Part shown: positions 25,105-34,083 of the stretch, in pieces
How positions within the stretch are numbered: position 1 is the first letter of the stretch
How the letters are laid out: the number at the start of each line of letters is the position of its first letter
Source of the DNA: Candidatus Melainabacteria bacterium
GTDB taxonomy: Bacteria > Cyanobacteriota > Vampirovibrionia > Obscuribacterales > Obscuribacteraceae
Length of the DNA stretch: 41,673 bases
Direction of reading: 5' to 3'
NCBI GenBank assembly: GCA_003151275.1
Contig: PLXC01000078.1
Span: forward strand, 4,246-45,918
Notes under the pieces: model-generated
Database searches by the model: none
Seen by the model: only the letters and a program-made list of their open reading frames with translations
Told to the model about the DNA's origin: nothing
Made by a program: the position numbers and the translations under genes

Positions 25105-26459
25105 GTGCGATTCCTCCCACCTTTTCGAGCGGAGGCACCACGAATATTCGAACCCAATCCAGCAAACCGTTTCACGTGCGGATACTTGCTCATGACAGAT
25201 ATGGCTTCCTTTGCAAAGCGCTTATACATTTGGATGGCATCTGAAGCCGAGAAATACGGACTGATCAAATCAGGAAACTTGACCATTAGTGAATCTGGCG
25301 AATCGTTGGCGAAGGCAAGTACGAATTCAATAAATTCGGACAAGTTACGTTTACCTTCATCACTTTCCTGCAAGCTGCTAACGTTTTCCTGAAATAAGTC
25401 TCGTGAAAAATCCTTACTTATATAGTTGTGCGACTCCAATGCGATTCGGCGCACTAAGCACGGCACACAGTCTCCACAATGAGTTTTGGCTCCGGATTGC
25501 ACACGCACTCCTCGCCAGCAACTCACGCTTATCGGAATCGCATTGCCATGGTTGAGACAAACTTCAGAAACCACTTCGGCCTTGGTCCTGTACAGGTACG
25601 GATTTTCGAACTTCAATTTAATACCAAGAAGCTGTGACAATAACAACTCTGTCTCGGCAATGAATTCGGGGTGAGCTGTGTGCGTGCTGAATGCTCCAAT
25701 TCTTGCAGCAGTTAAGGGAAGATGGATTGCCATCTGTCCATTCTCCGCAAGCATCACGACATTATGTTTCCCAGTGCGCCTAGCGGCAAGTGCAGCCAGA
25801 CACATAAACATAAAAGATCGAGTTCGTTGAGTTTCTTCTCGATAACGATCAAGTGGAAATGGGAGTCGTTTATTGGAACTACCACCGACTCTGGCGACCA
25901 AACGATCAATATGAATGTGTTGATTCTCCAAATGTGAAACAAGTTGATCCTGGCATCGGATTGTTGTTCGATTGGCGGTGATGTGACTAACAAGGAGAAT
26001 CGCGCTTGGTTTTTCCGATTTAAGGAGATCAACGGCCGCGGCGAAAGAATCTAAACCTCCGGAAAACAATAACGTTTTTCCGCACGGCAGGGGCCAAGGT
26101 TGTTTCGCTTCTTGAATGCCTTCCGTCTGGTCTAACTCAAGAGTCCAAGTGTCATCGGACAACAAATACAAAATATTTTCGATTGCGCTCTTGTGAGGAA
26201 CTAATGCATGGTAATTAACCACTGGAACACGCAAGATTATTTCTCGCACGAACTGCTCAGCAGTACCTCGTTTTATAGCAAGATCAGCAGCGAAAACCGC
26301 TGATGCAATCACCAACAAGTCGTTTTCGAGCGATGATATTGAACCAAACTTTTCAAAAAAATGTTTAGCGCCAGTGCGAAGGTTCACGCCGGGATTTAGA
26401 GAAACGTCTGCGGTTGGATCAGGACACCTGTAGTCCGTTACAACAGATACGACACTCAT
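25101..26459 (-). CDS. QueC-like PP-loop enzyme with N-terminal extension
   Basis: 452 residues. A PP-loop ATP pyrophosphatase motif, LLFSGGLDSFAA (130-141), lies after an N-terminal extension of about 125 residues. A Cys4 zinc site follows: Cys314, Cys328, Cys331 and Cys334 in THCGDCVPC, matching QueC. Ordinary QueC makes preQ0, the 7-deazaguanine base used for queuosine, and is about 220-240 residues with the PP-loop at its start. This long form matches the defence relatives (QatC of QatABCD, Cap9 of type IV CBASS), which are thought to attach a deazaguanine to a protein or other target. No other queuosine genes are nearby. It overlaps both neighbours by four bases (ATGA before, GTGA after). 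Fold and active site are clear; the substrate is inferred. Confidence 0.88.
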   Translation of the reverse strand: MSVVSVVTDYRCPDPTADVSLNPGVNLRTGAKHFFEKFGSISSLENDLLVIASAVFAADLAIKRGTAEQFVREIILRVPVVNYHALVPHKSAIENILYLLSDDTWTLELDQTEGIQEAKQPWPLPCGKTLLFSGGLDSFAAAVDLLKSEKPSAILLVSHITANRTTIRCQDQLVSHLENQHIHIDRLVARVGGSSNKRLPFPLDRYREETQRTRSFMFMCLAALAARRTGKHNVVMLAENGQMAIHLPLTAARIGAFSTHTAHPEFIAETELLLSQLLGIKLKFENPYLYRTKAEVVSEVCLNHGNAIPISVSCWRGVRVQSGAKTHCGDCVPCLVRRIALESHNYISKDFSRDLFQENVSSLQESDEGKRNLSEFIEFVLAFANDSPDSLMVKFPDLISPYFSASDAIQMYKRFAKEAISVMSKYPHVKRFAGLGSNIRGASARKGGRNRT

Positions 26460-27007
26460 TTATCGCGAACCTGCAATCGCGACAATACTGTTTTTGCAAA
26501 CTGTTTCCACTCCATATCTCCACGCATGCTGTTTGCAGAACGAACTAATTCAGCTGTTTTCGATGTTACCTCTCGTTTAAATTCAGAAAGTTCTCGAACA
26601 TTTTCGTTTCTAGCGCCCTTACCCACGAAGCCAGAGACATCTCTTGAAACCAAATAATTTGAAGCTTCGGAAAAAAAATGCTCCGCAAAGGAACTTTTTG
26701 TCAACACGGCTTGGATTGCAGCACGTCTCGCGATCTCAATAGCAAAATTATTCTGCTTTGTTGTGAGTATGATTTTCCGGATTTCCATCGCGGTGGCAGC
26801 GGCTTCCTGCCCACCTCGAGCCACGTTTTCAATTCGCCCAATTACTTCAGCGCCCAACTGTTCGGCGATGCTTCCCGGTTGCGCCCCCGAAGCACGCCAG
26901 ACCTCCCTCAGCACGCGCTCGGGTCCTATCGTACGCGACTCATAGGTAGAACGTACGATGTCCCAATGTCGAGTCTTTGGCGAGCGCTGACTTACTGAAG
27001 TGCCCAT
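26456..27007 (-). CDS. Small MGTS-start protein, possible QueC-enzyme substrate
   Basis: 183 residues, mostly helical. It begins MGTSVSQRSPKTRHW; the remainder has charged and small residues and no membrane helix or catalytic motif. Removing Met would expose Gly2. QatB of the QatABCD system also starts, as I recall, with an MGTS-like segment and sits next to the QueC-like QatC, so this may be a distant QatB counterpart. It starts two bases after the nuclease gene, without its own ribosome site, and overlaps the QueC-like gene by ATGA. A role as carrier or target of the QueC-like enzyme is a hypothesis. Confidence 0.8.
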   Translation of the reverse strand: MGTSVSQRSPKTRHWDIVRSTYESRTIGPERVLREVWRASGAQPGSIAEQLGAEVIGRIENVARGGQEAAATAMEIRKIILTTKQNNFAIEIARRAAIQAVLTKSSFAEHFFSEASNYLVSRDVSGFVGKGARNENVRELSEFKREVTSKTAELVRSANSMRGDMEWKQFAKTVLSRLQVRDK

Positions 27008-27009
27008 AA

Positions 27010-27945
27010 CTATTTTTGAATCACTTTATCCTTGATTCGAGCTTGTAGCCGATCGGCAACATGCTCTGCCTTGACCACAGTTTTCGAGAAGATTCCGCGC
27101 CATCCGATTGATGTCCGATAGTATGGCTGTTGGGCAAGCATTTGGACGATTAAACCCAACTCTGATGCAGTAACACATGCGAGTCTAACCTGGCATTTTT
27201 CATAAAACTGGTCAGCACGCTCAGTCAATTTCCGATCGTCGTCGAACGAACTTGAGAAAACAAGAAAACTGTGAACGCGACCAATGTATGCTTCGTAGCG
27301 CTCATGAAAATTATCCACATAGTCTGCAAATTGTCGCAAAGTAGTTGTAGAGATATCGTACCCATCCTTCGCCGCTTTGCAATCATACATATAAACGGTT
27401 TTTGATCTAGGCAAAATCAAACCGTCCGGTACCACTTCTCCACGTCTATCTTGCCCATAGCGTACAACTCTCTCCTGTGTCAAAAACTGAAGCCCCTGCT
27501 TCACATATTCCTCAAAAATGTCGTCCGCACGCCCGGTTAAACCTGAAGGACACTGATTCAACGAAAGCTGGCATAACTCTTTTTTGTAAGACTTGTTTAG
27601 TGGAAGAAATGATCTCACTTCACCGCCTAGTTTTGACGCAAAGCTTTTCATAGTGATGCTTTTAAGCACGGAAGACTGGTGATTTTTTGGATGTGACGCA
27701 ATAATCACACCATTGGCTCCGTTGTTTTGAGCAGCCTTGCTCAAACCAGATAGTTCGGCAGCAGTTAGGTCACGCTCTGTTTGCGCAAAAACATATTGAT
27801 GCTCAATGTCGAACTCATCAAGTCGCGAACAATAAAGCGCTATATAACCGGGTTTTCGGTTCGTCTTGTTTAACTGGAAACCACCCGCAACCAACGTTCT
27901 TACCGTAGTTGAGAGTTTTGAATTTCCGTCGGTTGTTTTGGACAT
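27010..27945 (-). CDS. Probable PD-(D/E)XK restriction-type nuclease
   Basis: 311 residues. The centre reads as a restriction-endonuclease-like active site: RRGEVVPDGLI (E170, D174) followed by a strand YMYDCKAAKDGY (D188-x-K190). A helix with E145/E146 (DDIFEEYVKQGL) precedes it, as in this fold. The N-terminal 130 residues resemble nothing I can name. AGAGG precedes the ATG. It is second in the five-gene operon and is the only member with a DNA-cutting signature, so it is the likely effector. The family call rests on the motif pattern, not on a match to a named family. Confidence 0.75.
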   Translation of the reverse strand: MSKTTDGNSKLSTTVRTLVAGGFQLNKTNRKPGYIALYCSRLDEFDIEHQYVFAQTERDLTAAELSGLSKAAQNNGANGVIIASHPKNHQSSVLKSITMKSFASKLGGEVRSFLPLNKSYKKELCQLSLNQCPSGLTGRADDIFEEYVKQGLQFLTQERVVRYGQDRRGEVVPDGLILPRSKTVYMYDCKAAKDGYDISTTTLRQFADYVDNFHERYEAYIGRVHSFLVFSSSFDDDRKLTERADQFYEKCQVRLACVTASELGLIVQMLAQQPYYRTSIGWRGIFSKTVVKAEHVADRLQARIKDKVIQK

Positions 27946-27990
27946 CGGAGCCTCTCATTTGAGATTCGATGAAATCTAGCTGACGCAAAT

Positions 27991-29109
27991 TTAAACACTG
28001 TACAAATAACGATTTTTAAGCCTTGTCGCTAACCAATTAGCTGCCTCACCTCGATCTTTCAAGGTAAGCTCAAAATTGCTGCGAAGACGATTCCAGTCTT
28101 TACCTTTGCCAATCCAGGCGTCCCTTTGAACCGAGTACCAATCGGCATCAACCCCGGCAACTAGCTCACCATGCTCAATGTTCGATTCATCGTGTATATA
28201 CGAGAAATCCAAGTCATCGTAACGCTCCACGGGTGTTTTATCGCGAAAAAATGTCGACGGTATCAGGTAATCAGTATTAAAACGTCCGCTGTATCTTTCG
28301 CTGCTGAATGGACAGAGTGTCGCATCTAAGACGACAGAGCTAGATTCATCAGCAGAGCGCTTGATAAGCTCGGTCGCCGGAAAATTTTTGTCACCGCGCC
28401 TACCTTTGTGTGCTCCGCGAATAGTGTTCATTGCTCTTGAAACGGCCTGATCGCTCTTAAGATTGTTGGATTGCATAAAATGTCCTAGTGCATTAGATGT
28501 AATCATCAAAGCACCTGGTGTGCGATGATCGTGCCACCAACGCTTATCACCCTGTGCACAGAATATGTTGGGCAAAGTTGCAAATCTCAAAAGCTCATTC
28601 GAATCTTGTTTGTACAAATAAACCCATTCCTTTCTTGAAATAATTTCGTCATCTGCGGTTGGTGTATCCAAATACAGCTCCATTAGACGTCTGGACAACT
28701 CTTTAAGGTCATCACCAGGGGCCATTTGTTGAATCGTCGGGCTTACAATGACGATCATGAACGAAGAACTTTGACCATGTAGAGCGTGCCTTTTCCAAAC
28801 TTTCTGATAATCGCGAATAGTTTCTTTTAAATCCTCGTCGCCTCTGCGCATCTTTAAGATCTCGTCTTCTTCCAGAAGGCAAATAAAAAGTTGCCTTTTA
28901 TTCGCGGCGTTCTTACCAAACAGACATGGTTGATTTTGGCCAACCCAATCGCGATAAGCTTTAACTTTGCGGAGCTTAGGTATTTTTGGATCGTGAAGAA
29001 CGGCATTTGTCTGAACAATATCATCAGAAAAACCTTTACTGCCCGTGCGTAAAGAATCCATTTTTGAATGAAGTCGCGCGCTCAATAACAACTCAGCGAA
29101 GTGCCGCAT
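27991..29109 (-). CDS. Unknown protein leading the QueC operon, faintly YcgG-like
   Basis: 372 residues, first gene of the operon, with a strong ribosome site (GGAGGATC) before the ATG. Visible segments are WVGQNQPCLFGKNAA (55-69), SSFMIVIVSPTIQ, and LPNIFCAQGDKRWWHDHRTP rich in His, Trp and Arg. The PC[LV]FG..A pattern and the following order faintly recall the YqcI/YcgG family, a little-known family with a similar opening, but the match is too short to rely on. There is no membrane helix or nucleotide-binding loop. A gap of 45 bases separates it from the nuclease gene, wider than elsewhere in the operon, so it might be made in different amounts. It could be the sensor. Confidence 0.75.
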   Translation of the reverse strand: MRHFAELLLSARLHSKMDSLRTGSKGFSDDIVQTNAVLHDPKIPKLRKVKAYRDWVGQNQPCLFGKNAANKRQLFICLLEEDEILKMRRGDEDLKETIRDYQKVWKRHALHGQSSSFMIVIVSPTIQQMAPGDDLKELSRRLMELYLDTPTADDEIISRKEWVYLYKQDSNELLRFATLPNIFCAQGDKRWWHDHRTPGALMITSNALGHFMQSNNLKSDQAVSRAMNTIRGAHKGRRGDKNFPATELIKRSADESSSVVLDATLCPFSSERYSGRFNTDYLIPSTFFRDKTPVERYDDLDFSYIHDESNIEHGELVAGVDADWYSVQRDAWIGKGKDWNRLRSNFELTLKDRGEAANWLATRLKNRYLYSV

Positions 29110-29429
29110 GGCGAAGATCCTCCAATGACACGGAAAGCCACTTCAAAACCAGCTCTCTAAGTTAAAGCTCAACGCTCTGTTATTAGGTCAACTTCTCCCG
29201 AGCTACCGATTATCCTATACTTTTACGACAAACCAACACGACTTATTTTGGACAGTGAAGCCGAATTTACGTTAAATAGAGGGAACGAAAGGAAATCAGC
29301 TGAAGCCAGGCTTGACTTCAAACGCGCCTATGCCCAAACTAGAGAAACACCAGAGGTATATTGCCTGGTCAGCACAAGACGCCAAGACTGATGGTTCGAG
29401 GCTATCCGTTCATAGATTTCCCGTGATGT
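29110..29429. other. Gap between the QueC operon and hsdR
   Basis: 320 bases on the upstream side of the QueC operon and the downstream side of hsdR, all minus strand. It holds the candidate promoter listed at 29209-29236. No terminator stem with a T-run, RNA gene or small ORF with a ribosome site is seen. Confidence 0.5.
29209..29236 (-). promoter_or_regulatory. Candidate promoter of the QueC operon
   Basis: On the minus strand TTGGTT (29236-29231) and GATAAT (29214-29209) are 16 bases apart. Transcription would start near 29202 and leave a leader of about 93 nt to the ATG at 29109. Confidence 0.4.
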
Positions 29430-32400
29430 CTATGCTGCTGCATTACTATTGATTCGTCTTATTGCTTCCACAATCAGGTCAGCTTCAAGGTCCTTGAACA
29501 TACCTTCGAGTCCTTGCGAGCTGTAATCGGTAAAGGGCGGAGCGTAAAGAATTGCCGGATCCATAATGCCATTTTTGGTCAAATAGTCAATGATCTGGTT
29601 GATAAACTGGATCTGTTTAGCACTATATATGGTGCCTTCAAGGAATTGCCCAAATGCCTGGACGGCAGCGGCCCGATCTAAACCAACAAGAGAACGAACA
29701 AACTCACCTAATGTTTGTTCCGAACCGAAGACCTGAACAAATTCTTCACGACTACCAAGTTCACCGGATTCAAACAGCAGCCTATCCAGCTCTTGTAAAT
29801 CACTTTTGGTAATTGGCAGGTTTCTTTTCAGTTTGTTTATAGTTATGTGGTCTTGATGGCTTTGCAGGAAGTGTTGCATGCGTTTCTTATAACGCTCCAG
29901 GTTGTACTCAGTTCCCAACCAGTTAGATTCGACTACCTGAAGGTCGCCGACAGTATCCTGAAAGTCAGCATAAACAATCTGGCGCTTGCGTTTTTCAATG
30001 AACTTGATGAGGTCGCGCAAGCGCTTGCGAACGAGTTCAAGCATTGGAGCAGTGATGCCAATCCAATATTCGTCATCTTGGATTTCTCGGATGAGTTCTA
30101 TTTGATCACCCACAGCCGGGATGTTCACCTTCTCTTCCAACTGACCGGCTATCTCTCGCAGTTGGTTTTGCCAGCGAGCGAAGTCACCACCGTGGTTAAG
30201 CAACGCGAGCTGGAGCCTCAAAATGAGAAGATCAAACTGTTTCGCTGTTTCATCATCAGTAGGCAATTCGGACGGAAGCCGTGAAAGATTGTGTCTAAGC
30301 TCTTCAAGGTCTTCAGGAGGGATAGACTTCCATGATTCCTTGTCAGAGAATTTTTCCACATGAAGACGATGTGGGCGCACCAGAAAGTTGTTTATGTTCA
30401 TAGCAGCCACAGCCTCATGCAATGTGCCGACCAGGCTGTTAGCGAATTCCGTTAATTCAGATGGACTCTCGCCGTCAAGGCAACGAATGTCAGTTAATAG
30501 ACTCAGCCGAGCCTTGAATATTCTGGTTGAAATCGACTCCGCAAGAGCAGTGTCTGGAGCCTCAGGATCCTGATTGAAGAATTCAAAATTGCGACAACAG
30601 TCGAAGATATAGAAACACTTTTTGTCTTTGCCAGGTCCGAAGAGATTTTCGCACAGCCTCGTGCCACGTCCAACCATCTGGAAGAATTTTGTTTTCGACC
30701 ATACCGATTTGAAAAACACCAGGTTTGCTACTTCTGGTATGTCAACCCCGGTATCGAGCATATCGACGGAAATTGCAATGTGCGGCGGTTGCGCTGGCTT
30801 TTCGAAATCCTCCAGCAGGCTTTCGGCATAGGTTTCATGGTTATCGATAACCCGTGCAAAACTTCCTTTGAGATGCGGATAGTTAGCATCAAAGCGCTCT
30901 TGAATGAAAGCAGCATGGTTATGATTCCGGGCAAAGATTATAGTTTTCGCAAGACGATCTCCGCCTGCTACCTTCTGCCCCTCAGTCATAAGTGCTTTTA
31001 GAACCTTGTCGACAGTATCGGCATTGAAGAACCACTGATTAACAGCAGGGGCGTCAACCCTCTGGGGAACAGTGCCATCTTCGGACCATTCCATCATGTC
31101 CCATTCGTCTTTCTCGTCATCAGAGAGGTCGTTATAGTTGACCCCGAGAACGGGAAATTGAACGGGGACTCGTATGGATCGGGGCTCTACTAAATAGCCA
31201 TCGCTAATTGCTTGGCTAAGCTCATACGCATAGGTGGGATTTCCCTCCTCTAGTTGAAAGAGCCTGTAGGTGTTTCGATCAACTTCATCTCTGGGGGTGG
31301 CTGTCAGCCCAATGAGCAAGCTATCGAAGTAATCGAAAATGGCTCCGTACTTTTGATACACAGATCGATGGGCTTCATCAATAACCACCAGGTCAAAATA
31401 GCCTGGACCGAATCTTCTGGTATCGCCTTCGGTGGCGTCGATAAGTCCCATCATTGTTGGGTAAGTGGAGACGTAGACTCTACTGGCCGTTTGTTCTTTC
31501 TCAGTGAGTAGATTCACAGGGCTGGAATCGGGAAGATGTTTCTTAAAAGCTCGGACCGCTTGCTTAACGAGAGCACGTCGATCAGCCAAGAACAGAACTC
31601 GCTTCATCCAATTTGCTCGCTGAAGCAGATCGCAAAGCGCTATCACCGTGCGCGTCTTGCCGGATCCAGTAGCCATTACCACGAGCGCCTTCCGGCTCGA
31701 TTGATTGAAACTGTCGACGACATGCCTGATCGCTTCGAGCTGATAATAACGCTCAACGATGCTGGCATTCACCTTCAATGTATTTGGATCTTGTTGGGCT
31801 GTACGGCGCTGAATGAGAAGTTCCAGCTCTTTCTTCTGATAGAAGCCCTGGACCTCGCGTTCAGGATAGTTGCTATCATCCCAAATCCAGGTCATGTAGC
31901 CATTGGTGTAGAAAATAATGGGTCTTTGCTTGAAGCGCGCCTCAAGACAATCAGCATACAATTCCGCTTGTCGCCGGCCGATGCGCGGGTCTTTCTTCGT
32001 ACGCTTTGCCTCAACAACCGCCAGCGGAAGTCCGTCGTTCCCCCATAGAACGTAATCAACGAAGCCATCGCCCGACTCGTTTGGCATGCCGGTCACTGGA
32101 AATTCCCGATCTTCTGGTTTATCTAATGGCCATCCAGCTTCTCTGAGCATTAGATCTATAAAGAAGTCTCTGGTTTCCGCCTCTGAATAATCATGGTCGA
32201 CTGGAACTGCTTCATTTCGCTTCTTTGCCGCGGCCATTTCAGCACGGAGGCGCTGAATCTCGGCATCGGTGTCTTCAAGCTTCCGTTGTTTTTCGAGCAG
32301 TACTGTATCTTTTTCTTGCAGCTCGGCTTGTAGTTTTTGCAGCTCTTCAAGTGTCTTCTGAATTACCTGCGCTGGTGCCGGTGGTATCAGCGAGGGATTG

Positions 32401-32807
32401 AACTTGAGATTGTCTAGCTTGCGCGGATCATCTTTCGTATAAGTTCGAGCAAGCCAGTAAAGAAAATGAAATAGCTCTATTGTCGCTCGCAGGGCGTCGT
32501 TCTCGGTTATTGGCTTTGTACTGTGGACAGCTAGATTACCGATATCCTTTATGGACCTAACCTTGAGAAAAAGATCCCCAGACAAAAGGCTCCTGAATGT
32601 CGGCTCGTGAATAAGGGCGCTAAGCTGATCATCATATGGTCGGCGAAGAGATGAATCATGTGCATAAATCCACTGCACTGCCAGCTCAAGAGCCCGTCTT
32701 CCATGAAAACACGCAGCTCTACAATCGTACTTTATCGATGTCTCTGCTTTTTGGGAGCACAGCTGCAAGTTCCGCCACTCGTCTTTTAGAAAGTCGAAAT
32801 TAGACAT
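29430..32807 (-). CDS. hsdR: Type I restriction enzyme, endonuclease/motor subunit
   Basis: 1125 residues from ATG 32807. That start overlaps the hsdS stop by eight bases and has AGGG just upstream; a longer frame from 32870 would run 71 bases into hsdS. The N-terminal 130 residues resemble DUF4145 (FHGRRALELAVQWIY, DIGNLAVHS). A coiled segment (about 150-200) leads to the nuclease site: D251 in FVDYVLW, then E266-x-K268 in VVEAKR. The motor follows: ATGSGKT (about 379-385), VVIDEAHRS (about 476-484), GLTATP and GRGTRLCE. HsdR moves DNA past the complex and cuts unmodified DNA at a distance. It is the last gene of hsdM-hsdS-hsdR. Confidence 0.95.
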   Translation of the reverse strand: MSNFDFLKDEWRNLQLCSQKAETSIKYDCRAACFHGRRALELAVQWIYAHDSSLRRPYDDQLSALIHEPTFRSLLSGDLFLKVRSIKDIGNLAVHSTKPITENDALRATIELFHFLYWLARTYTKDDPRKLDNLKFNPSLIPPAPAQVIQKTLEELQKLQAELQEKDTVLLEKQRKLEDTDAEIQRLRAEMAAAKKRNEAVPVDHDYSEAETRDFFIDLMLREAGWPLDKPEDREFPVTGMPNESGDGFVDYVLWGNDGLPLAVVEAKRTKKDPRIGRRQAELYADCLEARFKQRPIIFYTNGYMTWIWDDSNYPEREVQGFYQKKELELLIQRRTAQQDPNTLKVNASIVERYYQLEAIRHVVDSFNQSSRKALVVMATGSGKTRTVIALCDLLQRANWMKRVLFLADRRALVKQAVRAFKKHLPDSSPVNLLTEKEQTASRVYVSTYPTMMGLIDATEGDTRRFGPGYFDLVVIDEAHRSVYQKYGAIFDYFDSLLIGLTATPRDEVDRNTYRLFQLEEGNPTYAYELSQAISDGYLVEPRSIRVPVQFPVLGVNYNDLSDDEKDEWDMMEWSEDGTVPQRVDAPAVNQWFFNADTVDKVLKALMTEGQKVAGGDRLAKTIIFARNHNHAAFIQERFDANYPHLKGSFARVIDNHETYAESLLEDFEKPAQPPHIAISVDMLDTGVDIPEVANLVFFKSVWSKTKFFQMVGRGTRLCENLFGPGKDKKCFYIFDCCRNFEFFNQDPEAPDTALAESISTRIFKARLSLLTDIRCLDGESPSELTEFANSLVGTLHEAVAAMNINNFLVRPHRLHVEKFSDKESWKSIPPEDLEELRHNLSRLPSELPTDDETAKQFDLLILRLQLALLNHGGDFARWQNQLREIAGQLEEKVNIPAVGDQIELIREIQDDEYWIGITAPMLELVRKRLRDLIKFIEKRKRQIVYADFQDTVGDLQVVESNWLGTEYNLERYKKRMQHFLQSHQDHITINKLKRNLPITKSDLQELDRLLFESGELGSREEFVQVFGSEQTLGEFVRSLVGLDRAAAVQAFGQFLEGTIYSAKQIQFINQIIDYLTKNGIMDPAILYAPPFTDYSSQGLEGMFKDLEADLIVEAIRRINSNAAA

Positions 32808-34074
32808 TAGTACCCTGCTTGGCATCTCTTGTCCGTGACGAACGGAACGCCTGTTGTTGGAGGGAGGCACACAAAGCCTGCAAGGATGTTAGCGAGCGTT
32901 GGTAGTCTTCTTCAGCCGTTCTAACCAGGCGAAAGATTTGTAGATATTTTTCTTGTAGAACTAGGGGCGGTACCGGAATCAGGAGAGACTTAATCGTTCC
33001 AGTGTTCATGAATGAATATGCCGAGTCATCAGAACTTGCTCTCAGAGACCCACCTACACCAGGTGCATAGGACAATAGGGAACAAAGATATTCAGGTAAA
33101 ATCACATCGGAGTTGAGGGACAATCGAATCAAGTTTGTTCCGATTATTGATGGAATTGCTGTCGTCGGGCGCGCTACACACATGCGTCCGACTGTACCCG
33201 CTCGTGTGATTAGAATGTCTCCGGACATTACGCGGTAGGCCTCTAGCTCTCTATACTTGCTTTCCGAAATAAATAGTGAACCGGGCTCCACGAAGCGGTT
33301 GAAATTTACATTGTCTATACCCCAGACAGGAATCCCATGGTCTGTGTATTCGTTTCGTTTGAGCGCGCTACCAAATGGTCCACACTTTGTGCCCGGACGG
33401 TTCGTGTCGAATAAATCAGCCATCGAACAGCAATTCCAACCCATACTGTTGCATGAAGGATCACCAAATAGTGAGAAAAACGTAGACTTCAAAAAGCTTG
33501 CTAGCTTCGTTATACTCTGTCGGCGCGTCTCTAAAAGCGTATCCGACTTGTCCAAAATGCCAGCGATTCTACGCTGCTCCTCAAGAGGTGGGACAGGCAT
33601 TTCGAGCGCCTGAAGGTCCTCAATTCGTACTCCCTTGACAGTGGCACCGACGCCAATCTTTTGTAAAAAAAGCGATTTGGAGCACAAGTAGTGCAGTAAG
33701 TATCTACGATCAATTGTGTCAGTAATTGGAATAGCAGCTTTCAAATCTTGATTTATCGCTACTGAAATATGGTTCATGCAAACCTTCCCTAACCCGACTC
33801 TCGAGGCTAGAATCACATTTCCTGGCTCGACGATAGTGGCGGCACTGGACCTGAGTCCACTCTCTGAGATGGACTCTTCGGTCGTGTTGAGATCTTTGGA
33901 GTCCAAATCTTTGACAGAAGCCCATCTAATTGAGCCGTCCCAAAACGATAGGGTCTTTCGATCGGGTGTTCCCCCACCTTGGAAACGAATCAAGTCACCA
34001 AGTTTCTCTACCGGCCAATTTGTGGAAATCGGAGGAGCACCTGGTTCAATAATTGTCTTAGCTGGTTTTGACAT
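32800..34074 (-). CDS. hsdS: Type I R-M specificity subunit
   Basis: 424 residues with the two-repeat build of HsdS: two target-recognition domains (about 20-170 and 210-380), each followed by a conserved helix. The central region carries PVPPLEEQRRIAGIL and DTLLETRRQSI, and the C-terminal one PVPPLVLQEKYLQI. Each recognition domain sees one half of a split target sequence, which cannot be predicted from the protein alone. The start lies nine bases after the hsdM stop and the end overlaps hsdR by eight bases. The two recognition domains differ, so the target is probably asymmetric. Confidence 0.95.
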   Translation of the reverse strand: MSKPAKTIIEPGAPPISTNWPVEKLGDLIRFQGGGTPDRKTLSFWDGSIRWASVKDLDSKDLNTTEESISESGLRSSAATIVEPGNVILASRVGLGKVCMNHISVAINQDLKAAIPITDTIDRRYLLHYLCSKSLFLQKIGVGATVKGVRIEDLQALEMPVPPLEEQRRIAGILDKSDTLLETRRQSITKLASFLKSTFFSLFGDPSCNSMGWNCCSMADLFDTNRPGTKCGPFGSALKRNEYTDHGIPVWGIDNVNFNRFVEPGSLFISESKYRELEAYRVMSGDILITRAGTVGRMCVARPTTAIPSIIGTNLIRLSLNSDVILPEYLCSLLSYAPGVGGSLRASSDDSAYSFMNTGTIKSLLIPVPPLVLQEKYLQIFRLVRTAEEDYQRSLTSLQALCASLQQQAFRSSRTRDAKQGTNV

Positions 34075-34083
34075 CGTGTAATG

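Noticed and set aside
24493..29109. QatABCD or type IV CBASS
   Set aside because: Only the QueC-like gene, and perhaps the MGTS protein, fits. No ATPase, TatD-like nuclease, CD-NTase or OGG/TGT-like gene is visible.
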